DNA from: Hyphochytrium catenoides
Taxonomy: Eukaryota > Sar > Hyphochytriomycetes > Hyphochytriales > Hyphochytriaceae
Direction: 5' to 3'
DNA length: 18,442 bases
NCBI GenBank assembly: GCA_900088475.1
Contig: FLMG01002407.1
Location: forward strand, 1-18,442
In this document: positions 10,341-17,890 of the stretch, piece by piece
Numbering within the stretch: position 1 is the stretch's first letter
Layout: every line of letters starts with the position of its first letter
Program-made: the position numbers and the translations under genes
The notes under the pieces: model-generated
Seen by the model: only the letters and a program-made list of their open reading frames with translations
What the model was told of the DNA's origin: nothing
The model's database searches: none

Positions 10341-11863
10341 GTATTGGTGCCGTAAAGGTAAGACAAAGCAGCTGACGATAAGAGCTTCGTGTTTGGCCGT
10401 AAGTTTAGTCTCCAATTTGAATACTACTGGCACCGCCTAGGCAGCTGCCAGCCTTGTTGCAATTGTTGTGGCGTTCCAGCTTGCTGTGAGCCGTCGGTGG
10501 TGCCAGATTATGCGCTAGCATAAGTGCCAACCTAAGTGCCAGACAACATAGGTGCTATTTTACGTCAGCCTTAGTAAAATATACGTCCCAATAGTCTAGG
10601 TGTTAGTCTAGGTGTCGGCCGTAGGTTCGAGTACCCTAGGCGTCAGCCTATGCGTATGGCTAGGTACCGCCATAGTAAGTAGTATTGTTACACGACAACC
10701 TCAAATGACATCCTAGATAGCTGCCTTAGGTGTTAGGTAGGATGATAGTGCTGGGTGCCAGCGTACAGTTTATGTGCCCTCCTTGGTGCCAGCCTGGTTT
10801 AGACGTCAGCCTACCAGGGACTACCTAAGTGCCAGCCTTGGTGCCAGCCTTGACGCTGCCAGCCTTAATGCAGCCTTGATGCCAACCTTGGGGCGGGATA
10901 AGGTGTCGAGCCTTACCGTCGGACTTACGTGCCACCATACGAGCCCATCTAAGTTATAGTCTTCGCGTACAGGTTAGGCGCAAAAAACCTCTTAAGTGTT
11001 GGTCTAGTTGCCGTTGGCCCTCTTCTTAACGCAAGCCATGGTGGCCAGCGTGAGGTGGAGCCTATGTACCAGCCTCGATTTTATTGGCCTACGTTTCCAG
11101 GTTAGGTGCAAACCCTACGTGTTGGTCTAGTTGCCATAGGCCTCCTCCTTAGCGCCAGTCATGGTGGCCAGTGGAGGTGCAGCCTATGACGTGCGAGCGT
11201 AGGTGCCACTCATAAATAGAGTGCCAGCAGCGTAGAATTGCCAGCCTGTGGCAGCTTTAGGTCGGAAAAGGCCATCGTAGGTGTCAAGCTCTGTATCCCT
11301 TGGAGTTGTTTCTGTTGCCAATCTTGCTGCCAGCTTTAGTGAGTATCAGCCGAACTTTCAGCGTCCGTCTCAGCTCGATACCAGGGTAAATACGTACCAG
11401 CCTAGGAGGCCACTTTGGTGTATGGCTTAAATATGCCAGCCTCCAGTGGTAGTTGCACACTTAGATACCACCCCAAGATGTCTAGTAGCTCAAAACCTAG
11501 GCAGTCGAGCAGATGCAGCTTAATTGGCCGCCTTGGTGTCAGTCCCGCTCCCAGGGTAGGTGGCTGCCTAGGTGATTATTGTAGGTGCCACTCTATTCTT
11601 AGGGCGGGCCTTTGGGCCAACGCAATAGGAATCAGCATTATTGCTGATTGATCAACCCTCGCTCTTATTAGCGTCAGCATGCCTCGGTGCCGGCCCGGTG
11701 CCACCCTTAAGACCACACTTAGTTGCTGTCTTGGTTTGGTTATAGTAATTTCTAACACTAAGCCGCATGTAGCAGCTAAGAAGATGGCAAGCCCTGGTAC
11801 CAGTACTACGTAGAAGCCACCTACCTGTCATACTCATTACCAGATTTAGTTGTCAGCGTAATG
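10341..11863 (+). repeat. Segmental duplicate, copy D (partner at 8761-9657)
   Basis: Homologue of 8761-9657, longer because of about 515 extra bases at roughly 10712-11226. The extra part contains its own tandem duplication (10970-11188) and some clean 12-bp units near 10785-10880. Its right end lies only about 125 bp from the stop codon of the DUF4246 gene. Confidence 0.88.
10970..11188 (+). repeat. Tandem duplication, period ~128 bp
   Basis: Copy 1 at 10970-11066 and copy 2 at 11098-11188. Both run CAGGTTAGG(C/T)GCAAA, GTGTTGGTCTAGTTGCC, CATGGTGGCCAG, and end AGCCTATG. Differences are scattered. It lies wholly inside the segment absent from the 8761-9657 copy. Confidence 0.87.
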
Positions 11864-11972
11864 TATGATCGTCATTGAAGGAAGAGCTAGCTGTTGCTTA
11901 CTATACCTGGATGCGATCTCCCTAGTGAAGGTATAAGGTAGGTACAATGGCAAACGTACTCACTACTTAGCC

Positions 11973-11978
11973 TTTAAT
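11973..11978 (-). promoter_or_regulatory. Possible polyadenylation signal (ATTAAA)
   Basis: An ATTAAA hexamer on the minus strand lies 12 bases past the stop codon of the DUF4246 gene. It matches a common variant of the AATAAA signal, but its closeness to the stop and the loose fungal consensus make it weak evidence. Confidence 0.25.
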
Positions 11979-11989
11979 TAATGTTAGGA

Positions 11990-14038
11990 TTAGTGCTCGC
12001 AAAGACTGCACACTCTCTCAAAGTATTCATCATTCACTTCTTCTACGACAGCTGCCCGAGCTTCCATTAGCGCCTCTCGATACTCCTCTGCCTTCTCCCT
12101 AGACATGCAATAGTCATCTAGGTAGCCAGAAATCATTGGCTGTAACTCTGGTGGGATCACCTGCTGCTCCTGCACTGCGACAGTCTCACCACTTTCGCCG
12201 CTCCCTGTACCAGCCGTACCTTTAGCGCTCATTCTGCAAAGAAGCTCATTTAATACCCATCTGGACTGCTGAGGAGGTACAGAGGCGGTAGAGAGAATCT
12301 CCTTCTTTGGGTCCACCAGAAAGAAAGCCAAGATCTTACGATGCCCTGGCTTGCTCTTGTCCGCAAGCTCAAACGGCTCCACCTTGTGCTGGATCAGGTT
12401 AGGAAAGACGACAAAGCTTCCTTCCTGGGCTTTGATGCACCCGCGATACTGGGACAAGACTCCATGGTTCTTCACTCCATACAGCAGCCTTGGGGTGACA
12501 TAGTCATCTTGTTGGCGCTGAGCATCTGATAGGCATTCCTCACGAAGCCCTGTGCGAAATGACAGCCGAGATTCCGTTAGATTCTCAATCGAGTAATAGT
12601 AGATGCCAGTCGCCACAATCCGTTCCGCGTCCGTGCCCTCTAAGTGCCACACTCCACCTTCGTAGACAGGCTTTTCTGGTGTGAGATGGATGTTTGCCAG
12701 CTTCACAATGACTTGTAGCTTTCGGCCCCTGAGGTCAACTCGATGTGGGAAGCAGCACGACATGAAACCTTCCCCTGGAGTGAACTTTGTTAAGGTCGGC
12801 TGGATGAACGTTTTGCGAAGCCTAGTCTCCCAGTCGTCCTCATCATCTTCACCATCAAATCTAGTATCCATACATTCCACCTGGTTGATGTGTATGGCTC
12901 GTGCAACAGGGTTGAGAATCGCGCTCAGGCAACGCTCAAATCCAGGTAGGGCTAGCTGGAAAATAGATTGTAGACAGGCATAGAGCTTCTCGTGCTCTTT
13001 GGGGTGAAGATTGTTGATGTACGAATCAATCTTAACTTTGCCATCAGCATCGACTAAAACGTCAGCAGGCAACCACTGAAACCGATCATGAGAATCTTCC
13101 TTTTGCTGCTGCTGCTCCATTAGCACCTTGCGTGGCGCAACAACGAAGTCCTTCCATGCCAGCGTCCTTTGCTTGTCAGCAGGAACTAAGACAGGCGAGA
13201 CGCCTCTAACGTAGCAATAAAGGGATGGATGGACAAGATCCAACACCTGTTCGTTAGAGTGCGGATGCCAGTCCTTCTTGCCCCCTTCAGGATGCTCTTC
13301 GAGGTTCTTGATTGCTTCCAGGAAATCCTGTCGTAGGGTCGGACAGGTAGAGAGGAGAGGACCACAACTAGCGATCACGTTGTCTACTCCTGCTGGGGCA
13401 AAAAGAAGCGGGTAATGAAAGAGCTCGTCACCGTCTTCCTGAGCCTTATCTGGGTTGTCCAGAGCTTGCTGAACTTTTCCCGCTATTGCCCATTCTGCCA
13501 GCCGTTCCAGACGCCGAGCTATGTAAAGCGACTCCTCGATGGCATACTTTGCTATTTTCTTCTTAATGCCACTCTCAATTGCTTCTTGGAGCCACCTCTC
13601 CCGAATGGCAGGATCCTGGATCTTATGAAACCACTCGGGTTTTTGCCGGATCTGTCCATTGACCTTTTCTATACGCAGCTCCACTAAGGTCGTTGGCCGG
13701 GGCGCGAACTTGCAAGCTTCATCCTTATAGAAGTGTTCTGTCTCCTCGCTTTCCGGGAAGGACTCTACATCACTCTCACTTTCTTCTCCATCATAGTCGC
13801 CGTCGCTACTTTCTTCACCATTCTCGTCCTCATCAGCTGAATCCTCATCGTCCTCCTCCTCATCACCTGTGTCGTCATCGTCCTCCTCCTCGTCTTCACT
13901 CCCTGTGGAGTCATTGTCCTCCTCCTCATAATCCATGTGGTCAGAGCACTCCTCCTCCTCATCACCACGTCTGTTGTCGTTGCCCTCCTCCTCTTCTTGT
14001 TCCTGTTGCTGAGGAGGGTTAGCTTCATCGTCTTCCAT
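11990..14038 (-). CDS. DUF4246 family protein, putative Fe(II)/2-oxoglutarate oxygenase-like
   Basis: Complete, uninterrupted 682-residue frame from a true ATG (14038-14036) to TAA (11992-11990). Residues 1-101 form an acidic, disordered-looking tail with 57 Asp/Glu. The DUF4246 (PF14033) region follows at about 115-575. Its N-terminal part has KPEWFHKIQDPAIRERW (133-149). Then come KDWHPHSNEQVLDLVHPSLY (255-274) and INNLHP (341-346). The core runs KLANIHLTPEKPVYEGG (446-462), WHLEG (464-468), IVATGIYYYS (474-483), a second conserved block around NHGVLSQYRG (524-533), and PNLIQHKVEPFELAD with PGHRKIL (546-570). His465, Glu467, His551 and Arg567 sit where an Fe(II)/2-oxoglutarate-type enzyme would bind metal and co-substrate. 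That role is inferred, and substrate and pathway are unknown. A short Gln run lies at 309-312, and the tail ends in LCEH. No signal peptide or membrane segment is visible. The gene is monocistronic and intronless as far as seen. Family assignment is very sure; enzymatic function is tentative. Confidence 0.94.
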   Translation of the reverse strand: MEDDEANPPQQQEQEEEEGNDNRRGDEEEECSDHMDYEEEDNDSTGSEDEEEDDDDTGDEEEDDEDSADEDENGEESSDGDYDGEESESDVESFPESEETEHFYKDEACKFAPRPTTLVELRIEKVNGQIRQKPEWFHKIQDPAIRERWLQEAIESGIKKKIAKYAIEESLYIARRLERLAEWAIAGKVQQALDNPDKAQEDGDELFHYPLLFAPAGVDNVIASCGPLLSTCPTLRQDFLEAIKNLEEHPEGGKKDWHPHSNEQVLDLVHPSLYCYVRGVSPVLVPADKQRTLAWKDFVVAPRKVLMEQQQQKEDSHDRFQWLPADVLVDADGKVKIDSYINNLHPKEHEKLYACLQSIFQLALPGFERCLSAILNPVARAIHINQVECMDTRFDGEDDEDDWETRLRKTFIQPTLTKFTPGEGFMSCCFPHRVDLRGRKLQVIVKLANIHLTPEKPVYEGGVWHLEGTDAERIVATGIYYYSIENLTESRLSFRTGLREECLSDAQRQQDDYVTPRLLYGVKNHGVLSQYRGCIKAQEGSFVVFPNLIQHKVEPFELADKSKPGHRKILAFFLVDPKKEILSTASVPPQQSRWVLNELLCRMSAKGTAGTGSGESGETVAVQEQQVIPPELQPMISGYLDDYCMSREKAEEYREALMEARAAVVEEVNDEYFERVCSLCEH

Positions 14039-14200
14039 GATGATAATATAGTATCAAAGTCTCTTCTTTTTTTTTCTTGTGCTGAAAGACGTAGACGTGC
14101 CGTTGTTCACTCTAGATGCAAACTGAAATCTGCCTAGTTGCTAATACCTGTAAAAGCAACCTCTTCGGATTTCATGCATCTGCTTGAGATCAGCGTGAAA
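14039..14200 (-). promoter_or_regulatory. Likely 5' leader/core promoter of the DUF4246 gene
   Basis: Immediately upstream of the minus-strand ATG lies a nine-base A tract (read on the minus strand, 14075-14067) within an A/G-rich stretch, about 30 bases before the start codon. Such A-rich leaders are common before fungal start codons. No convincing TATA box occurs at a usual distance. A small inverted repeat (GTTGCT at 14137-14142 with AGCAAC at 14155-14160) lies further up. A CAG/GTATTA donor-like string near 14150 on the minus strand leaves open a 5' UTR intron. Extent and function are inferred. Confidence 0.35.
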
Positions 14201-14520
14201 CTCAATCTTCTTCGGCACTGAACCGCCATCATGGGGGATCATTCATGCTGCTGCTCCTTGGGCGACTTCACTGCTCATTGTGAGCACCATCAGCAGCAAC
14301 GGTGACGGGTGACGGACCTCCTGCAGGTTACTCCGTATGTAAGAAAGAAACTTGACTCATTTTTTTAGGACAGAGAAAGTATCCATCACACCTGCAGCTC
14401 ACTACCAATTATATCACGCTTGATGAGCCCCAAAGCTCAGAATCTAGTCCTTTAGTACCGTAGGAAAAGTATTCCAAGCGAGTCCTCCCCTTGGTTCTCC
14501 CACCCCCCTGGCCAAGCCCT

Positions 14521-14527
14521 TATAAAA
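14521..14527 (+). promoter_or_regulatory. TATA-box-like TATAAAA
   Basis: A perfect TATAAAA on the + strand, upstream of the two rightward coding candidates that end at 15254 and 16197. The nearest ATG (14534) opens only a short frame (to about 14605) that ends in a CAG/GTACTG donor-like string near 14596. It is a plausible promoter element for a rightward transcript, but it may be chance. Confidence 0.25.
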
Positions 14528-14924
14528 CCCCATATGTTCTCAGCTTACCCGCACATCCCAACAAATAAGTTTGTAGCTTGGAGGAGTATACAGCAGGTAC
14601 TGTAATAAAGGGGAGTTCTTGAGGACAAGGACACGGCAGCTTTGCTATTCGCAACAAACGATCTACGAAAGAGAGAAAGCCAGTGCCAGGGGCCGAAAAC
14701 AAAGTCAGGGGAAAGGCGATGCAGACATTGCCAACTTTTTGCATACCTTTGCTATGAGCTATGAGCAGCAACGGGGTTTTCTACTTTGGGGTCCAAAAGC
14801 TCCACCCCAGGCTCCACCATAAAGGCAGCAGGCAATGAAAGAAAGTATTTCAGAAAGAGCTCTGTTGTGGCGATAGATGTGCCACAATGATCAAAACAGG
14901 TGTCGAGCGGAGGCTTGAACACAG

Positions 14925-15254
14925 GCCATCAGAGATAAATGCAGAGAGCGAAGGAATGTGAGAAGACGACCAATTCGTCTCTTGAAGCGCATTCCTGCTG
15001 AACAGCTGGACCCTTCTCTTGCTTGTCTCGCGCAGGCTGAGCTCGACGGTGTTGACATGATGGTTGCTGGTGATGACATGGTTGCTGGTGATGATGTGGT
15101 TGCTGGTGATGACATGCTTGCTGGTGGTTCACCTCTTCCTCCTCCTTCTTCTCCGCTCATCATTACTGAGGAAATCAACTATGATTCTTCTTTTACTGAT
15201 GATGAGCAGGGAGCAGGTCGAGCTGAGATGATGGAAGAGCCTATGGCTTCTTAG
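14925..15254 (+). CDS. Possible terminal exon with VAGDD hexapeptide repeat
   Basis: This frame is open from just after a TGA at 14916-14918 to a TAG at 15252-15254. There is no ATG near its beginning; the first in-frame Met codons lie in the repeat itself (about 15057). It therefore looks like a 3' exon, and an acceptor-like AACACAG ends at 14924. The product would be basic at first (RRRPIRLLKRIPAEQLDPS), then carry a repeat of MVAGDD units, then a Pro/Ser stretch, and end acidic (TDDEQGAGRAEMMEEPMAS). A stretch in the same frame at 14577-14819 also reads plausibly, but I could not find a canonical donor to join the two. No family is recognised. It could be a real exon or a chance frame. Confidence 0.33.
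   Translation, partial: AIRDKCRERRNVRRRPIRLLKRIPAEQLDPSLACLAQAELDGVDMMVAGDDMVAGDDVVAGDDMLAGGSPLPPPSSPLIITEEINYDSSFTDDEQGAGRAEMMEEPMAS
15060..15125 (+). repeat. 18-bp coding minisatellite (MVAGDD units)
   Basis: Three full 18-bp units (15060-15077, 15078-15095, 15096-15113) and a 12-bp partial unit (15114-15125). Each reads ATG/GTG-GTT-GCT-GGT-GAT-GAC/T in the frame of the surrounding candidate exon. Substitutions are few and the frame is kept throughout. Confidence 0.85.
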
Positions 15255-15270
15255 CTTTTCTTCTCTTCTT

Positions 15271-15434
15271 CTGCCTCTTCTTCTTCTTCACTTTCTTCTT
15301 CTTCTAGAATTACTCTGTTAGTAGTGATAGTAATAGTTTTTCATAGTTAACTGCCTCTTCTTCTTCTTCTTCACTTTCTTCTTCTTCTTCTAGAATTAGT
15401 CTTCTAGCAGTGATAATAATCTTCAATCTTCATG
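15271..15434 (+). repeat. 80-bp tandem duplication with CTT microsatellites
   Basis: Two adjacent copies (15271-15350 and 15351 to about 15434). Each starts CTGCCTCTTCTTCTT, passes a second CTT run, then TCTAGAATTA and a GTGATA(G/A)TAAT-like end. The second copy has longer CTT runs in both places, consistent with slippage after duplication. It lies between the two rightward coding candidates and has no coding content of its own. Confidence 0.8.
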
Positions 15435-15606
15435 AACTCCGACGAGCGAAAATAAAAAATTTCCTTAAGGAGGAGATAGAGATAGGTGTAAGCATCGCAT
15501 CCAGGGGAGGAGCAAACTTCTTGCTAAAGTTCGCTTCAACACCCCAACAAGCATCACAGCCGCCTCGACACGAGCGCAGGTAATAGAGGCAGTAGTTGGA
15601 GTCATA

Positions 15607-16197
15607 ATGACGCTTTTGCCAGCCATACTGCCTGCAATGGAAGGGTCATCCCTGGCGGTTCTGAAGTACGCAAGCGGACAAGAGCTCCAAATGCTAAGTC
15701 GTGGTGGAGGCGATAATTTCTCTTGCTCAAGGTTGGCAAGCGACCTTGGAGAACCCTCTGAATCTGATGAACATCCAGCAGTGTCAGCTTGCCAAAGGAT
15801 CTTTCCTCCTACACTGACCATAGAAGATAATAATAAAGATTTGAAAGTGTATTTAACTTACTATTCAGTGGTGGTCCCGATGGAGCAATGTGACCCATCC
15901 GAGTACCCGCGTTTTATAGATAAGAATGTAAGGTTCTTGAGAGCAAAGGAAAGGCTGTTAGTGACTACTTTCCGGCTACTAGCCAAAAATAAAAAGGAAC
16001 GCCAGACATGTACATGGTACGACAGGACGGCGGTTGGGCTAAAGTATACTGCACATAGAAGAGCAGCGGGCCAGATAAGGGACAACTACGTGAACAATAG
16101 TTTTTCGTCTACTTCATCGAATGGCATTGAAGAGAGAGATAGAAAAGGAGTGGTCCGCCGTGGTAGCTTCAACGCGCCTCAATGCGACTCACTCTGA
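15607..16197 (+). CDS. Hypothetical protein, 196 residues (unrecognised)
   Basis: ATG-to-TGA frame of 196 codons. The same frame stays open upstream back to 15469, giving 243 codons without a stop, which is longer than expected by chance in this composition. There is no ATG in the upstream part, so either translation starts at 15607 or this is the last exon of a gene with an upstream start; an acceptor could lie near 15468 (TTCCTTAAG). The N-terminal part is mildly hydrophobic (TLLPAILPAM). The middle is acidic and Ser-rich. The C-terminal half is basic (NKKERQTCTWYDR, GIEERDRKGVVRRGS). No family is recognised and there is no clear signal peptide or membrane helix. It could be a real small gene, an exon, or decayed coding DNA. 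Confidence 0.42.
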   Translation: MTLLPAILPAMEGSSLAVLKYASGQELQMLSRGGGDNFSCSRLASDLGEPSESDEHPAVSACQRIFPPTLTIEDNNKDLKVYLTYYSVVVPMEQCDPSEYPRFIDKNVRFLRAKERLLVTTFRLLAKNKKERQTCTWYDRTAVGLKYTAHRRAAGQIRDNYVNNSFSSTSSNGIEERDRKGVVRRGSFNAPQCDSL

Positions 16198-16446
16198 GAT
16201 CTTGCAATAACTATACATTCAACTTGAGGATGATGGTGGTGGTTACTTTGGCCCAGCTAAATTCCTCCACCAAGGAGAACTGCTGCGGTGTCGACATTCG
16301 TAAAGCTCATACCACAGCCACCAGCGCTCTGTAAGGAACGATACTACTCGGGTCGGACGGACAATCCTACACCGAAGGGTTTTTTGCTCGATGCATGGCC
16401 GAATGCAAGAAGTCTGCCTCTGCCACTCAACGAACGGGCTGCGATC

Positions 16447-16469
16447 GATCATATATATTTTTTATGATC
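16447..16469. repeat. Inverted repeat GATCATA...TATGATC
   Basis: Perfect 7-bp arms (16447-16453 and 16463-16469) around an AT-only loop. It could be a weak hairpin or a binding site; no role is evident. Confidence 0.5.
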
Positions 16470-17062
16470 CCTACCTCCTCCAGGTAAATACGTCACCGGG
16501 AAGACATTCTGAGATGACAATTAAGCTCGACGGGCACGACCGTAGTCCGGAGCAGCTCACTCTATGATGGGCCCTTGGCCTAGCCGTGTTAAGTTTGTCT
16601 ATGGGTCGTGTGTACTGATGAAGGATCAACAGAAGAAGAAGGTCGAACTGACTGAGCTTTCGTACATCACACGGACGATGTTCATCATCATCTCGATGAT
16701 GTTTACCGTACCTCGGCGTACCTATATTTCTATATTGTTGAGCGACACGTCAAAAGTTCAGCAGTCTTATTACCTTCCTTATCATCATCATGCTATCATC
16801 AGATCGATGATAAAGTCAAGCGAAAACTGCTGCTGCAGGTGGTACTGTTTACGCAACGGCAGGGATTATACCAAGGAAAGATGAGGATAGAGTCGTATTC
16901 ACAACCACATCATAACAGGCAGTATGATCATAGGGGTGAGGGCGGGGTCATCGCAAGGTTGCTGGCTAGATAAACCTTGTGAGAATGCAGTTTTACTGCG
17001 TTCTGTAGCTCAAGCTCCGATGAAGAAGACAGAAGACTCATCATGGGGAGAAGCTCATGAAG

Positions 17063-17098
17063 GAGATATTTTACTCTTACACGAGATATTTTACTCTT
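17063..17098 (+). repeat. 16-bp direct repeat, period 20
   Basis: GAGATATTTTACTCTT occurs identically at 17063-17078 and 17083-17098, separated by four bases. Confidence 0.9.
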
Positions 17099-17229
17099 TC
17101 ACTCCTATACAAAAAGTCTAGCAAATTAATGTCATGACCAGTTCAACGACTGTGCTAGGACAGTGGAGAACAGGAACAGAGAGAGGGGCAGAAAGAACGA
17201 GGAGACAGGTTTCTCTGTGTCTCTTCGGT

Positions 17230-17560
17230 AGTATAGTTAAAAGAGCAAGAGGGCATTTTAGATGATGTTCTCTTCTCTTCGAGGCAGTCAACAAGAAAAG
17301 CTAAACACTACTAAAGGCTCTCTCTCTCTCTCTAAAGGTTCTTCTCTTCAACTTATCTTCTTCCTTCACCTCACCTGCGTTTCTGCTGCGACTCTTTTCC
17401 TTTAGTGCCCTTCCCTTCGAAATTGTCTCTCCTGCATTCTCTCTTCATTCTGTTCTTACTTTGCGTCCTTCACTCCCTTCTCTGGCCCTCCCTCTCTCCC
17501 TGGCTCTCTCCCTCTCTCATGCATCCCTTACTTCTACTACTCTTTTCTTCATTCAGGATC
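17230..17560 (+). promoter_or_regulatory. CT-rich leader/promoter-like tract
   Basis: Long pyrimidine-rich tract containing (CT)8 at 17318-17333, itself flanked by CTAAAGG on both sides. It ends in TTCTTCATTCAG (CAG at 17554-17556), which looks like a 3' splice acceptor, six bases before an ATG at 17562. CT-rich tracts upstream of start codons are common in filamentous fungi. No TATA box is evident. Confidence 0.35.
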
Positions 17561-17561
17561 C

Positions 17562-17657
17562 ATGGAGAACATTTTGGGAGACAAGGTGAAGATTGTGATG
17601 ATGATGGTAGAGAGGGTCTCGACTCGCAACCCTGTGCCCGACAACCTGCCCCTTTAG
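17562..17657 (+). CDS. Short ATG frame after CT-rich leader (31 residues), doubtful
   Basis: ATG at 17562, TAG at 17655-17657. The peptide starts MENILGDKVKIVMMMVERVS and then NPVPDNLPL. It follows an acceptor-like CAG, so it could be part of a spliced gene or a small protein. A different frame through the same bases stays open to 17767 but begins in the CT tract with GTG. No family recognised; chance is likely. Confidence 0.15.
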   Translation: MENILGDKVKIVMMMVERVSTRNPVPDNLPL

Positions 17658-17890
17658 ACGACAAACTTCTCTCTAGCGCTCTTCCTGCTGCAAAATCACC
17701 TCTGCTCCTGATATCCTTTCTTCCGCCACCATACTTCCCGGTTTTCTTTTCTGCTTCAAGTTTTTAACTTCCCCTCACATGCTCTCCTGCTGCATCCTGA
17801 GGCCATTACTGCCTAAAGACGCTCCAAAGGAACCGCCTTCTTAATCTTGCCGGAACACAAGGCCAGCAGCTTTCTCTATCAGACTTATGG

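Larger units (their letters stand above)
5815..11870. repeat. ~6-kb block of degenerate 12-bp repeat (consensus near GTGCCAGCCTTG)
   Basis: GTGCCAGC-like words recur throughout at spacings that are often exactly 12 bp. Examples are 9924-9953 (two perfect units plus half a unit), the run near 7655-7690 (GTGCCAGCGTTG, GTGCCAATGTTA, GTGCCGACTCTA), and 10785-10880. Variants include GTACCAGCCTAG and GTGTCAGCCTAG. Density is uneven: weak at about 6170-6400, 6620-7060, 7180-7560 and 8080-8880, strong at 5840-6110, 7600-8080, 9170-10120 and 10440-11860. Twelve is a multiple of three, yet no frame stays open for long on either strand, so I read this as decayed satellite rather than coding sequence. 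No gene is supported anywhere inside the block. Confidence 0.72.
16198..17230. other. Unassigned sequence downstream of the 196-residue frame
   Basis: Holds a 106-codon ATG frame (16564-16884) that is within chance length, several ATCATC/GATGAT stretches that form short inverted repeats (for example 16447-16469), and a 16-bp tandem repeat at 17063-17098. No gene is supported. Confidence 0.5.

Noticed and set aside
10610-10640. tRNA T-arm-like GGTTCGAGTACC
   Set aside because: No matching acceptor, D or anticodon arms at the right distances.
5821-11863. Repeat-induced point mutation (RIP) as cause of divergence between copies
   Set aside because: Differences include many transversions and indels, and the block has not become AT-rich.
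5815-11870. CRISPR-like array
   Set aside because: Units are contiguous 12-mers without unique spacers, strongly degenerate, and the context is eukaryotic.
5815-11870. Many 60-100-codon frames within the repeat block as repeat-protein genes
   Set aside because: No frame carries the tetrapeptide repeat for more than a few units before a stop or frameshift.
12681-14022. Several frames antisense to the DUF4246 gene (e.g. 12681-12983, 13415-13687, 13693-14022)
   Set aside because: Shadows of the real minus-strand gene; the His/Pro-rich one is the complement of the acidic tail codons.
16564-16884. 106-codon ATG frame
   Set aside because: Chance length, low-complexity ATCATC content, and no recognisable domain.
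17405-17767. 120-codon + strand open frame with signal-peptide-like start
   Set aside because: GTG start inside the CT-rich tract; the Leu/Ser-rich beginning is a composition effect.
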